DNA of 64,000 bases from Ophthalmolycus amberensis (Eukaryota; Chordata; Actinopteri; Perciformes; Zoarcidae), in contig JAFEUB010000735.1 of assembly GCA_024529925.1 (NCBI GenBank), forward strand, positions 2,484,501 to 2,548,500. Direction: 5' to 3'. Under the pieces are notes generated by a model. It was not told the origin of the DNA. It saw only the letters and a list, made by a program, of their open reading frames with translations, and searched no databases. The position numbers and the translations under genes were made by a program. Below, piece by piece: positions 9,400 to 20,815 of the stretch. The stretch's first letter is position 1, and every line of letters begins with the position of its first letter.

Positions 9400-12300
9400 A
9401 CAAGAAATGTTTTTTTCTCCAACATCTGTTTAAGAGCACAGTGTTTTGACAAGCCATCCTGAAAGTACACAGCACTGACAGAATATGGTCATTACATAAA
9501 ACATACAGAGGGACTAACACGTCGTAACATGTCCTCGCTCTTGTCCCAGTTTCGTGTTCTTCTTAATCCAGATGCAGACTGTTGTTTTTAATCGGGTACT
9601 TGTCAACACTTGCCATGAAACTGCACCTTGATGGTGTCATCACTAAAATCGAGAAATGTCTGTGAGACGCGTGGCTGACCATTTGTATGTGAGAGAGGCC
9701 CAGACAAGTTGTGGATTCATCCCATTAGATTTCATATACAACAAAAAGTGTTTTTGCCCTAAAAATCTGATGCATTCTTATTTTATTCTATTTAAAATGA
9801 CAGATTTGTATTGATGGAACTTTGAAAACCACACAATTATTTATTTCATAAAAACTTAGAATTGCACAATCTCTTATTGTTGTAAATAGCCTCATCCTCC
9901 AACTATTGACAGTGCCAGCATCCAACGTGGAGGGTCAGAGTCCAATGACAATACCACTGCACTGGGAAAAACAATGTGTGACTCATTCTTGAGATATCTT
10001 GATATGTCTTTGTTATGACAGGGAATAAGATTGTACTTTTTTTCTAACTTACAAGTCCCTAGAATTCAATCTCCCCTTACTGTATTTGCAGCAACTTAAA
10101 GTGCTACTTTCAGTGGGACACTGCTTTTCAAACTACTGCAAAGCTCTGTGAGACTTTACAAATGCAAGTCTGAGCTCACATTTTCATGCTCCATGCTGTT
10201 TTCACACCTAATTAGCATTTGTGTGGGAACCCAGAACAACTATCCCCACTGCATTATCAGTCAAAACAGCCAAAAGGCATTGAACCCAACGGCCACTTTC
10301 TAATACAGGAAGCTAGACGCATGTCTGTTCCATTCAAACTAGAACTCACACCACTGAGAAGAGGGAGGTGCTCTGTGACGCACACAAGTTCCTTTGAACA
10401 AGACACATCTCGCTTTAGTCACTGTGGTGACAAACAGAGGTTTACTGTTGTTTTGATATAGATACGAGGTTGTTACTCGACTGTTGCTGCTGGTTTGATC
10501 AGCAGATCGGATCTTGTCTCCAGATGGCTGTTTTGTGTCCATGGGACATTGTAAATGCACTTAGGCTGTGTTGTCTGCTCCACCTTGTTGTTCCCCATCA
10601 GCTGGTCTGATTTTAGAACAGGATTGTTATGTGGAGATGATCTTGGGGAGGTGCACACCTCAGATATTGTTAAAACTGTCTCGGGGAGGTTTTCTTTTCA
10701 CTCATTGCCTAAAAATGTTCCAACAGCTCCATTCAGTCCAAACTAAAATTGACTACTAGTTTAAAAAAGGCAGTATCTTTTGGAGAGCAATTCTATTGGA
10801 CTGGACAATAAGTATACTGTGTATGTATGTGGCCATATTAATGTAAGGGTAAATCATATGTAAAGAGTGGTGTCTGCGAATTACACAGCTTGGTTTTGTA
10901 GTTTACTTTAGTGCTTCCATTGTATGCTTTATACTCCAATTCTACTACATTTCAAAGGGGAATACTTTTTTATTGTGTTGAATTTATTTAACAGCTTAAA
11001 TTACTTTTCAGGTTTTACATACTAAATATATGATCAGTTTATAAAATGTGTTACATTGTTTTAGAATATAACTAACAACAACAATAATAATACAATTAAT
11101 AATAGAGGGGGACTTTGCATAGTTTTACTTTAATGTTTGGTACTTTTTGTTACTAGTATTTTAACGTAAGATTTTAAATAGGGGACTAGTACTTGTAACG
11201 GATTACATTTACATGGTGTAATGCTACTTTAACTTAAGTAAAGTATTTAAAACTAGTTCCACGACCTGATTGCAGACACTGAACTCTCATTTTGTGTGCT
11301 TGTGTGGGGGAAATGTAAGTTGCCTTTAGACAGAAGCTTCTGCCAAATGATTGATGCAGTTCTGTTTTATGCAACGTAAGGACGTCAGTGTCCTCCGTGC
11401 CAACAGAAGACGCTAGACTGCCACCCAGTGGTGAAACTGTGACAGAGCTTGAGTGCGAATAAGATATTTCAGATGTATTTGTTGTAATTTGTATTCTCTT
11501 CATTTGGTCTATAGGCATAATGTATCACTCACTGTCAGGATTACGAATGGTAACATTTTAAGACCTTTTCATATTTTATTTTTTTCATGTACAATTCAAT
11601 AATAAGATAATTCTTTGTTTCCTGTTTACTTTTCATTTGCCTTGGTACTTTTGATTTTAGAGCAATGTTCATCATTCATTCAGTTATATTCACATTATAA
11701 ATGCTCTTGAGTTTGTGTTTGGCTATTCTGGCATCTTGCAGCAAAAGGAATTTTGGCCTGGATTTGGAATAATATGGTCCTACCTATCAATGTCAGAACC
11801 AATTTAGTAATTTCACATAAAAGATTTCTTTATTTGTGTTTTGTCTGCACTCTTCTTTAGGTGAGCCGGGTTGTTTTCACTTGTTTATCAAACCACACTC
11901 AAACAGTCCAGGTGAAGCAGATGAGCTGAGATTTTGTTTTAAACTCTTAATAAATAATAGGAATGTATTTATTACTCCGCTTTTACTTTGATTGTATGCC
12001 AAGTTTTTAGGGGCTTGGGGCTTGAAGGGTACAATGGGAAATATGTGACTGCATGGCATCTTTATATCTTTAATATAAAGTTTTCTAAACAATGGCACTG
12101 CAGCTTGCAAAATACATAATAAGTGTTCAGTTATATATACAGAAAGAATGGAAGATCACGTGTGTTAAACACGAGAAGTCTAACCAGCATTCAAAGCAAG
12201 TGTGAGGTGAGGATCATGCCTGTCGACACAGGCTATTGTCTGAGACAAACCAAATGTCAAGTTTTCACATATGAATGAAGTCACAAGATGTAAATACTTG

Positions 12301-12880
12301 TCAATCATATTTTGATTGACAAAAATAGCATATTTGATGAATAAAGAAAATGTATCCAACAACATGGTTTTGTTTGTGGTCATAAGACAATGCTTATTGG
12401 TATTTTGGATTGGATTGTACCAGAAGCATGCAGATACCCTGGATAGAAGGAAGTCTTCTTTGACACATAAAGGTGGGAAATACGAAACATAGGGCGAGTG
12501 TTAAATATTGTTTTTAAATGTGACTGACGTCGCAGGATATTTCTCACTCACTGAGTCAGTCCCAGGAATCAGTTGACCAGCATTAAGGGAACACTACACC
12601 CAGCAGATATTAGCATTAGCATTCATTTGGAGTGTGTCATTCTGATGAATATAAGTCAGATGTGCATTCAACTGTACTCTTAGCTCTGGATTTGGTCCCA
12701 ACTAAATAAATCCAATAATCTTTTTAGCCACTAAATGCTCCATGCAACCAGTAAAAGCAAGTTGATTTTTGCGAACGAGACCTTTCAAAAATCTACCGGT
12801 TGAATATGTGTCTATAGTTAGACCCCCAAAATATTGAGCGTGTGTGCACCCAGTTCTTCTAGAAACAATCACAACACCCC
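9400..12880. other. Intergenic stretch without recognised gene
   Basis: Only AT-rich noncoding DNA is visible between the apoA-IV gene and the 3' end of tomm40. I looked for signal-peptide exons or amphipathic repeats of apoE or apoC genes, which are often neighbours in teleosts, and saw none, but small exons could be missed. The segment 10890-11260 resembles an interspersed repeat ending in CTTAAGTAAAG. Confidence 0.5.
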
Positions 12881-12905
12881 CTCTCTTTTACAAAAAGTTA
12901 TCACA

Positions 12906-12911
12906 TTTATT
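12906..12911 (-). other. Probable poly(A) signal of tomm40
   Basis: TTTATT on the plus strand is AATAAA on the coding strand, about 330 bases beyond the tomm40 stop codon at 13241-13243. Confidence 0.5.
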
Positions 12912-13240
12912 TTAATCGTCATACATGATCACCATATATTATGTCTATCCACTTACTTGATTTTCACATCACATGTTCTCATGCATCACTGATGCCCTCT
13001 GATATACATCTCTCTAGCCTCTGGGTACATCCAACACACCATAAAGGAAAGACATTTGTGCTACAGAATGTAGGCATGGCTCGGCCAGTCCTGGCTCCTT
13101 CGTAGTTGTCCGTCTGCCCCAGAAATCACAGTTGTGAGAGTCTCTGAATCAAATTTCTAAAACTTAGTCCAGGTTCCTGTGTGTCTCTGTGCCGGTCCAA
13201 GCTCTGGCCTGCAAGCTGGCTCCAGGCAGCCCCCACACCT

Positions 13241-16200
13241 CTAGCCAATGGTGACACCAAAGCCACACTGGAACTTGTTCTTGCGGTGGTTGAGGAAAGC
13301 CCCTAGGGCCAGCGTGAGAGGCAGAGGCAGCAGTTTCTTTTCAAGGGTCGCCCCAACCACCCAGTTACTGTCAACTGTGCCTGCGGCGGGACAACGGGGG
13401 GAAAATATTATTCATTTTGCAGTTTTCTATGTGTATATGGGTATTCATACTGTATTTATTTACCTTTAAAGAGCAAGTTTGCTTTGGGAACATCCAACTG
13501 GTAACCAATGGATGTTGTGGTGTCTTGCATCCTTGTGTTGGCTTCAAATTCAACTCCTATCTGCAACTGCATAAGAAGACAGAAGAAACTTTGAAAGGTA
13601 CCCACTTGATATGCCGAACTCAGACTTCTAGAGCCTCAAATTAGCTTCAGCTGAATTTGTTTTTGCACAGAAAGAGGATTGTGGGTTTTGTCCTTATCGC
13701 TTATATTTCATTTGCTTTAGGAAAGGACCTCTTTAACGGCCAGTATAGACAGGAGGAACAACTGTGACCAAGAACTGTTTCAATGTACATATAGGGAAGT
13801 GAGGATTGTTTTAAGACAGACTTGAGAAAATGTGAACCTATCCTTTAAGCTAATCATCAGATCTTCAACCAAATTGCTGCATTCGAGCAGTATTGGGAGA
13901 CAAACCATGACTGTTCCACAGAAATATATCCACACGCACCATAACTAATTTAATAATACCTGATCATTGGCTTTGTGATAGTATGTAGCATGAGCTCCTG
14001 CCCCGCCCACAGTCAATGTAGCAACGTAGTTGTCCCCTGTGGACAAATAAAGGGATTTGAACATCCATCACACGGGTAACACAAAACAATGAATGACTTT
14101 TTTTTTTAAATTAGCAACCAAATATTGAATCATAGTCAACAAAGCAAGATTTGAATACACAAATACAAGCATTAGGTAGTCTTGAAGTGTACATTTCAAT
14201 AAGCACAGAGTGGAGATTTACCTGTGTACCTTCCTAAGAGGGAGGTGACCGCTCCTTCCTCCCCTGGTCTTCTGTGGAACACTACCTCACCACCTAGAGC
14301 CAGAGCTGGTGTGATAGACTGGAGATAGTGGCCCACCAAAATGCCTGAGGGAAAATAGCAAAAGAGCTACCATTATATAAACAGTGTAGTCCATTCTCAT
14401 CCATCGTTTGGAGTTTGGACGTCTTCCAACATGCACTTTGGTGTGGAATAGTGATGAGCAGGTTTAGTAAGCTTACGAGAAAATATCAGGTTCAGGATGG
14501 CAACAAGATGACATTTGAACACATACATTGAACAAAATGTTTACACAATAACTAGCTCTCCTCCTGCCGACTTCTACAGAGATTTGATTTGCACAACTTA
14601 TATTATTCTGTATTTAGCCTACAATTTAAAAAGTTTGGCCACATCTGGTTTAGGCTGTTGGAGAATAAATTCTACATCTGGGTCAAGACTGAAGAGAAGT
14701 TCCCATGTCTTGCTTGCCTCCTGCGTATTTAAGTGGTAAACAACGGCCCGGCTTAGTTGTCGGTGGACCAGCTATTCTCATTTTAGCCGCTCCTCTTGAG
14801 TTTTGATGGAGCGGCTGTTAGGTCAAGTGTGACATCTAGTGGTAAAATACTGTATATAACGCTCCAGTGATGTGGCTTACCATCAAACTTGTTTACACCA
14901 GCCCAACTCTAAAAACATGTATAATCTGGTGCTATCGCTTACTGTGTATCCAGTGCGGACCAAAGAGTATCTCAGCCTTTCAGACAAGGCATCTTTGATG
15001 CATAACAGGGGACCAAATTGTATTGTATTTTAGGGCTGCAACTAACAGTTGTTTTAACTATTGAATATTCCTATTCTTTTTCTGTAAATTGTTTGGTCTA
15101 TAAATAATGTCAGAAAAGGTTAGAAAATACTGACAAATGTTTTGTCCACCTCACCCTGCACAGAGGTTGGCAAATACACTCAATTTGTGAACTTTTCATA
15201 TCAATAATTTAAGCTTAGAAACCAAATATTTTTTAGCCAGGAGCTCCAGCATTTGGATCAAGTAGCTTGTGGCAAATTAGTGTGGGATAAAAACCCTCTG
15301 CTGAACTTGTTACAAGGCATTGTTAACAAATAAATCATACCAGATCCAACGGTTACATCTGGATTCCCGAGCGTCACAGCGGAGGTAAAGTCTTCACCAC
15401 GCCACTCCAAGTCACACTGCCAGTTCACAAACTTATGCTGCTGAGTCTGCAACACACAAAAAGTTGAACAACAAATATTCTGAGAGCGGAATGGAACGGT
15501 CAGTGACACTTAAAAGCTGAATAAGAGACCCAGCATCTGAAAGGCTGTTCCCTCAAAAAGTCCACACACCTGGATGGCTATTTTGGAGCGCACAGCAGAT
15601 GTGAGCTGGTGGATGATCTGAGCATTCAGACTACCAGTGTTGTCCATATCTCCAACAATGACTGGGAAAGACTGTGGGGAACAACACACACATTCATCAG
15701 TTTTCAAGTTGAGCCGTATTTAACAACTGCTTTAGTGCTCCTTGTGAGCAAACAAAGCAAAAACAAACTTAAGTATGTTATTCAGTTTTGAACCCTAATA
15801 AAGAAAAAACATGCCATTAAAACGATCTAGCTGAACTGTCAGTAAGCAATAAAAGACTTATAACCCTAACCACTAACTAAATACATTTTTCACATAAAAA
15901 TATTTTTTTCAGTCATTTTTTTTCAGTCATTGAGCAAAGAAGCAACTAAAGACATACATCAGACTTCTATCATAATAAATGTAAACAGAATTTTAGTGGT
16001 TTGTTGAAGAGATGGGAAAATGATCATTACCTCTGCTGGTCCAGTCTGTTTGGTGCCTACGTAGGTGGAACCAAATCGATAACCAGATTCACCAAGTGTG
16101 CTCAGGGTAACCGTATGGCTGACCTGGAAGTGGTTACTCAGGCCCTTGTTGACCACTAACCGCACCCCTTCCATTTGCAGAGGGTACACCTCTGAAACAG

Positions 16201-16585
16201 AGAAAGTGCAAAAAGAAGATGTATGTAACTCATCAGACAATTATTCATGCCAATAGTCATACTGTCTTTATAATACAATGCCTGTTACTTAAAAGCTGAA
16301 CAAATTTGAAGATTAAACTACATCATTCAGAAATTACCACCACACAACGAAACAGCTGTTTTTCTAACCTTTACATTTGCGGTGGCACTCCTCATAGGTG
16401 CCTGGGTGTGGAAGTGGAGGGTCTGCATCTGCCGTCTGCTGGCCGGATCCAGATGTTGGAGGGACGGAAGACATTGAGGGCATACTGAACCCTGGAGGGA
16501 CGGACACCAGCCCTTGGACCCCTTGACTACTTCCAGCTGCTGCTGGGGCAGGACTGGGGGAGGCGGCAGCCAACACACTGCCCAT
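13241..16585 (-). CDS. tomm40: Mitochondrial import receptor subunit TOM40
   Basis: TOM40 is the beta-barrel channel of the outer-membrane translocase through which nearly all nuclear-encoded mitochondrial proteins pass. Eight coding exons read on the minus strand: 16585-16369, 16191-16031, 15671-15570, 15446-15341, 14344-14222, 14036-13960, 13566-13464 and 13380-13241. They join in phase to 342 residues (human about 361). The N-terminus MGSVLAAASPSPAPA is Pro/Ala/Ser-rich and disordered, as in the family. From about residue 65, PGTYEECHRKCKEVYPLQMEGV leads into the barrel, with NKGLSNHFQVSHTV, GDMDNTGSLNAQ, KFVNWQ and VTLGNPDV. The end KNKFQCGFGVTIG carries the C-terminal beta-signal. A noncoding first exon ending at 17274 (donor AGC|GTGAGT) is likely, and the coding exon starts at about 16596. 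All introns are GT/AG. The gene is 3' of ddx6 and on the same strand. Confidence 0.97.
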
Positions 16586-17273
16586 ACTGTAACAGACTAG
16601 GAGAGAGAGAGATGGACAGTAGATGAATATTGTTCAATTATATCAACGTAATCCAATCACTGCAGGTTAGCGTATGTTAAAATAATCCCTGATAAAGTGC
16701 AAGACAAAATTGGAAAAGTAACGTTATTAGCTTGAATGACTTGCGAGGTTTGATTGAAGACAGTGATCTGCTTGGCATACAATCACCCACTAACTCACAC
16801 AGTAGACCCAGTGCACAGTTAGCCTATGTCCATGCTAACATTAACGTGACTAGCTTAGCTCCAGTGAGCGATCTGTCCTAGTGTCCTGGCAGTAACAGTA
16901 GCGTTACAGTAGGTCGGTTATAACTAAGGCCCAGTTTAGTCCGACTCTCCATAACGTTACTAGATTCCAACACAACCTGGTGACCACAAGAAATATTCAG
17001 CTGCAACGTGTGGTTTGTTACAACTAGAGATAAGCCGGCCTCCGGTAACAGTATCTGGTATTTAACCTGTGAAGGCTGAAGAAAGCTAGCAGGATTGACC
17101 GGTTGGTTAGCTAGCAGGCTAGGTAACGTTAGCCATGTGGGGTCGACCACGAGACCTATTTGTCTTCATATGGGAATTACTGTAACTGGGAACACAACAT
17201 GTGGCCTTTTGACACACTCAACAATCTTCTTCTTACGAAATCAATCTTTTAATGTAACGTTTTAGATACTCAC

Positions 17274-17345
17274 GCTGACGGTTTGGGGTCCGGGGGTAGA
17301 CCAACACCGGCAAAGTTCACCACAACGTCCGTGACTGTAGTTGAC
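17274..17345 (-). other. Probable noncoding first exon of tomm40
   Basis: The donor AGC|GTGAGTATC has its last exon base at 17274. Upstream on the coding strand lie a GC box (17352-17357) and two CCAAT boxes, consistent with a TATA-less housekeeping promoter. The start site is inferred. Confidence 0.5.
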
Positions 17346-17380
17346 AAAGGGCCCGCCCATTTCACGAAAGTCATCCACCG

Positions 17381-17416
17381 ATTGGATAATACGTATGTAC
17401 TATCAATCGTGATTGG
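17381..17416 (-). promoter_or_regulatory. Tandem CCAAT boxes of the tomm40 promoter
   Basis: ATTGG occurs at 17381-17385 and 17412-17416, which is CCAAT on the coding strand, 31 bases apart (about three helical turns). CCGCCC at 17352-17357 adds a GC box. This is the spacing commonly found for paired NF-Y sites; binding is inferred. Confidence 0.5.
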
Positions 17417-17499
17417 CTGAACACACAGCTGGGACAGGCCTGTCCTGATGACGTCTCACAGAGTTCATTCGCTTACCATTCATTTCATTCAATCTCCTG

Positions 17500-19110
17500 C
17501 TGAATGACATTCCAAGGGTACACCTGTTTCAGGGTTCATAGTTCATGACTACATGTACAAATTATACCTGTACCGCCATATTTTATATAAATAAATCTAA
17601 ATAAGCATATGCCATCTGTGGACATTTTTAAGATTAGAACAGTCAGAGAAACAAAGACTTGACAATATATAAACTAATACATAAGCAGTAATCAAATATA
17701 AACTGCATGATCTGTGGTTTCAAACTGGGCCTTTGGTAATTTGGTAGAAAACCTTAACCACACCCAAGTATATGGTCGAAACTATTGATTGTTACCATCT
17801 GTGTGAGGTTGTCACGAATGGCTAGAAAGCATGGGATAGAGTCCTCCCTGGTTTGGAAGAAGTGTGGGTTTTACGCCAATATCCTGCTTGGTGAGAAAGG
17901 CTCCTGGCTGGCAGTGTTTGAGACTAATTCAATCAACATTTACAAAAATTAAGACAAAAGAGGAGGAGTCAAATCAGTTGGAGTTTAATGCATTTCGGGC
18001 ACTGGCAGACACATTTAACAGAAAATTGTTGCCTGTCTGTCTTTCTAGTTGAAGCATCTGGTTAAGTCAAAAGGTATTCATTTTTCAAGATTACAGTGAC
18101 GGACCAAAATGGTCTGAAGTTACAGACCCACTGAGAAGATGGCTATGTATTGATTGCAGACTGTACTGAGGCTGAAAAATTGGGGAACCAAAACATAAGG
18201 GGGGGGGGGGGGGGGGGAAGCAAGAAAATAAAAACAAAGTGGAAATTTCACAGTATTAACATTTTAAATTTGAAATACATAATCTTCTGTGACATTGTGC
18301 TTAAGTCAAGAAGTCCAAGGCAGTAATATATTCTGACGAGTCATATATACAATTTGTCATGACAAATGAATTTCTTACGAATAAGGAGAAACTGAAATCC
18401 TGTGTGACTTTAACTGTGCTTTTTGAAAACTGAAACCAATGAGGAATTGTTTGGGGGCCATTTTACCTACAACACAAAGTTGGGACAAGAGTCTGGGCAA
18501 AGTAAGAAGTTTGACGTTACACGAAGGCACTTTGGAGGGGAGGAGGGACACAGAATCTACATCGTCATGCCGCAACAAGCTGGCCGGTAACAACATGTAA
18601 ACTATCGGCCATCTCATCCCGTCATGTTAATTACTGATAACTTCAAGAAAATGCTGCCTGGTGTTATGGCTTTAAAAATGGATCAAAGTAATTCCACAAT
18701 TAAATACCGACATTGTCATTATGGGATCTGTGCGTCGACAAAATGCACTACAATGTCACCGACATTACACTGCCATCTTTAAATTCGTATTTCCACAGTT
18801 AACACTTTAATATAAAAAAGTAACAATTTCACCATCAGCGGCACTGTTTCAGGTGCTTTACTGGAACACCATAGCAGCCATCTTTTTACCATCGCAAAGA
18901 GCAAAGTGGTCATTTTGGTTTCTGAAGCCATCTCTATCCATACTTTTGTAACTGTGTCAACTCTTCCAACTTTGGATCCCTTTTAAAGATTGGATAAGTG
19001 TACAAGCCGCCCTATTTCACAGCTGCATCCCCAAATGTCAGCATAAAAGTTAGTAAGCAAAAGGTTATCGATAACAAACTTGGAATGATGGCAAAAGTTA
19101 CAAAAATAAC
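17500..19110. other. Intergenic stretch between tomm40 and ddx6
   Basis: No gene was recognised. The stretch contains a run of 19 G (18199-18217) and AT-rich DNA. Part of it could belong to a long ddx6 3'UTR, which is known to be long in vertebrates, but nothing in the sequence fixes where that UTR ends. Confidence 0.45.
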
Positions 19111-19701
19111 TACACCCAGTGGCCACATTATTAGGTACACCTGCTCAATGTCTAAAACAGCTACTAAAAGAAAAAAAACAAAACAATTCTGACCAAGCAT
19201 CTGAATAGAGGGGAAATTTGACTGTGGAATGATTGTTGGTGCTGGCGTCCTGGGACTTCCATACTAGTCTATCCGGTTTACCGGTAACGCAAAAAAAAAA
19301 AACTGCGACAACAAAAGTGCCTTGTTAATGAGGGAGGTGAGAGGAGAATGGTTGGACTGGTTCAAGTTGAAAGGAAGGTGTGCAAATCACTGTGTCAGAG
19401 CACAGGTATGCAGACAAAGCGCTGAGGCCAGCGGAGACAGGCACAGCAGATCAATGGATAGATGTCCCATGGCCATGCAGATGACAGGGTCAGAATTTGG
19501 TGTAAACATGAATCTAACGTTTCAGGCTGGTGGCGGCAGTGTAATGAATGAGTTTAAGAATATCATTTTGGCACACTTTTGGCCATTTAATACTAACTGA
19601 GCATCATTTAAAAAAGGAATGTTTCCAGCAGCTTTTAAATCCCTGGCATGACGGATTCAGGCTTTCATTCAGGTGCATCTAATAAAGTAACCAGAGTGTA
19701 G
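19111..19701 (+). mobile_element. Degenerate, internally deleted Tc1/mariner-type transposon
   Basis: The 5' end reads CACCCAGTGGCCACATTATT then AGGTACACCTG; the 3' end reads AGGTGCATCTAATAAAGTAA then CCAGAGTGTAG, the imperfect inverse. Between them are decayed pieces of a transposase reading frame, for example a part translating as EVRGEWLDWFKL at 19334 and TFQAGGGSVMNEF near 19517, which match the AGGGGVMVWG region of Tc1-type transposases. About two thirds of the frame is missing and the rest is broken, so the element is dead. Confidence 0.8.
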
Positions 19702-20763
19702 ATTTTTGGACAAAAAAAAAGGGTGAGTTTCTTTTAAGTAATTTGCTCAAAAGACATGTCAGCAGGATGTGCATACTGCCGTGAGCTGGGCTTTATCCTC
19801 TAAGTCTACCTTTGGTTTCACATTTTCATTCTTACAGCAAAGTACAAAGGACGACAAAGTCCATCCATTGTCAAGAGTGGCTGAGTTCAATGACAGACTT
19901 AAGCAATAGCCCAAATCACATGTAGTGACCATCTGTGGCAGAAAGTTCAAATGATTGAAGTTGCAATGAGAAGACACCAGTTTACTAATATATGCACAGA
20001 CAGAACGGGAGACGACTGTAAACTCAAACAGGAAATGAAAAGAAATCTAAATTAGACCATTTGGGCGTCAAACTGGGAAACAGAAATCCTCCCTTGGAAT
20101 CTTGATTCATGCCTTGTCAATACCATGTGACGAATGCCAGGCACCGCGTTTCTCCTGAAAAACAATACAAAAGCACAATAAGACATCTCTGAAAACCACC
20201 ATGTGACTGAGTCACTGCTTAAGCAAACCTGCAGAGCAGACAGCCGACTTTGTGCCGATCAGCTCTGTGCTAATCTGCTGTTTGACAGCCTGAGGACAAC
20301 AGCCCTCCACCTTTCACCTTTAAAGCCTGTACAACTTCAGTTAAGAGGATATTATCCATTAGCAAGACTGCACTCCAAGCGAGAGTAGTGTTTTGAATAG
20401 ACTTTAAATGTCCACCAAAATGCTCATTCATCTACACAAACTCAATCTGAACCAGAACGTGGAAATTAAGCTTGGGTTCAAGGCCACCAGTCAATCACTT
20501 AGCTGCAGTGGAGTAAATAACTAGAACTTGCCCCGCCTTCATTGGCCAAGGCAGCTTTACATCTTCTAGCCACACAGGGCTGAGCATCAAGCCTAAGTAC
20601 TTGTTTTGCTTTCAGATGGAGAACTTAAAATGCTGCTGAAGTGTGACCTTTGTAGACTTTGTACAAGTGTTCAGGAGAGCGGACAACCCTCCTACACTAG
20701 ATTAGTTGATTTGTACCCAACAAAACTGGCTTAACTGGGCTCCTAAAACATTTAATGTTAAGG

Positions 20764-20769
20764 TTTATT
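20764..20769 (-). other. Candidate proximal poly(A) signal of ddx6
   Basis: TTTATT on the plus strand (AATAAA on the coding strand) lies 47 bases past the ddx6 stop. It could end a short transcript form; a longer 3'UTR is also likely for this gene. Confidence 0.35.
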
Positions 20770-20815
20770 TTCAGTCATGGTGGATTTCTGAGCATTTAAA
20801 CAACTGACCATTCAC

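Noticed and set aside
16878..17150. 90-codon minus-strand frame upstream of the tomm40 ATG
   Set aside because: It lies in the first intron of tomm40, in GCTAGC/GTTAGC-rich noncoding DNA, with no splice or family support.
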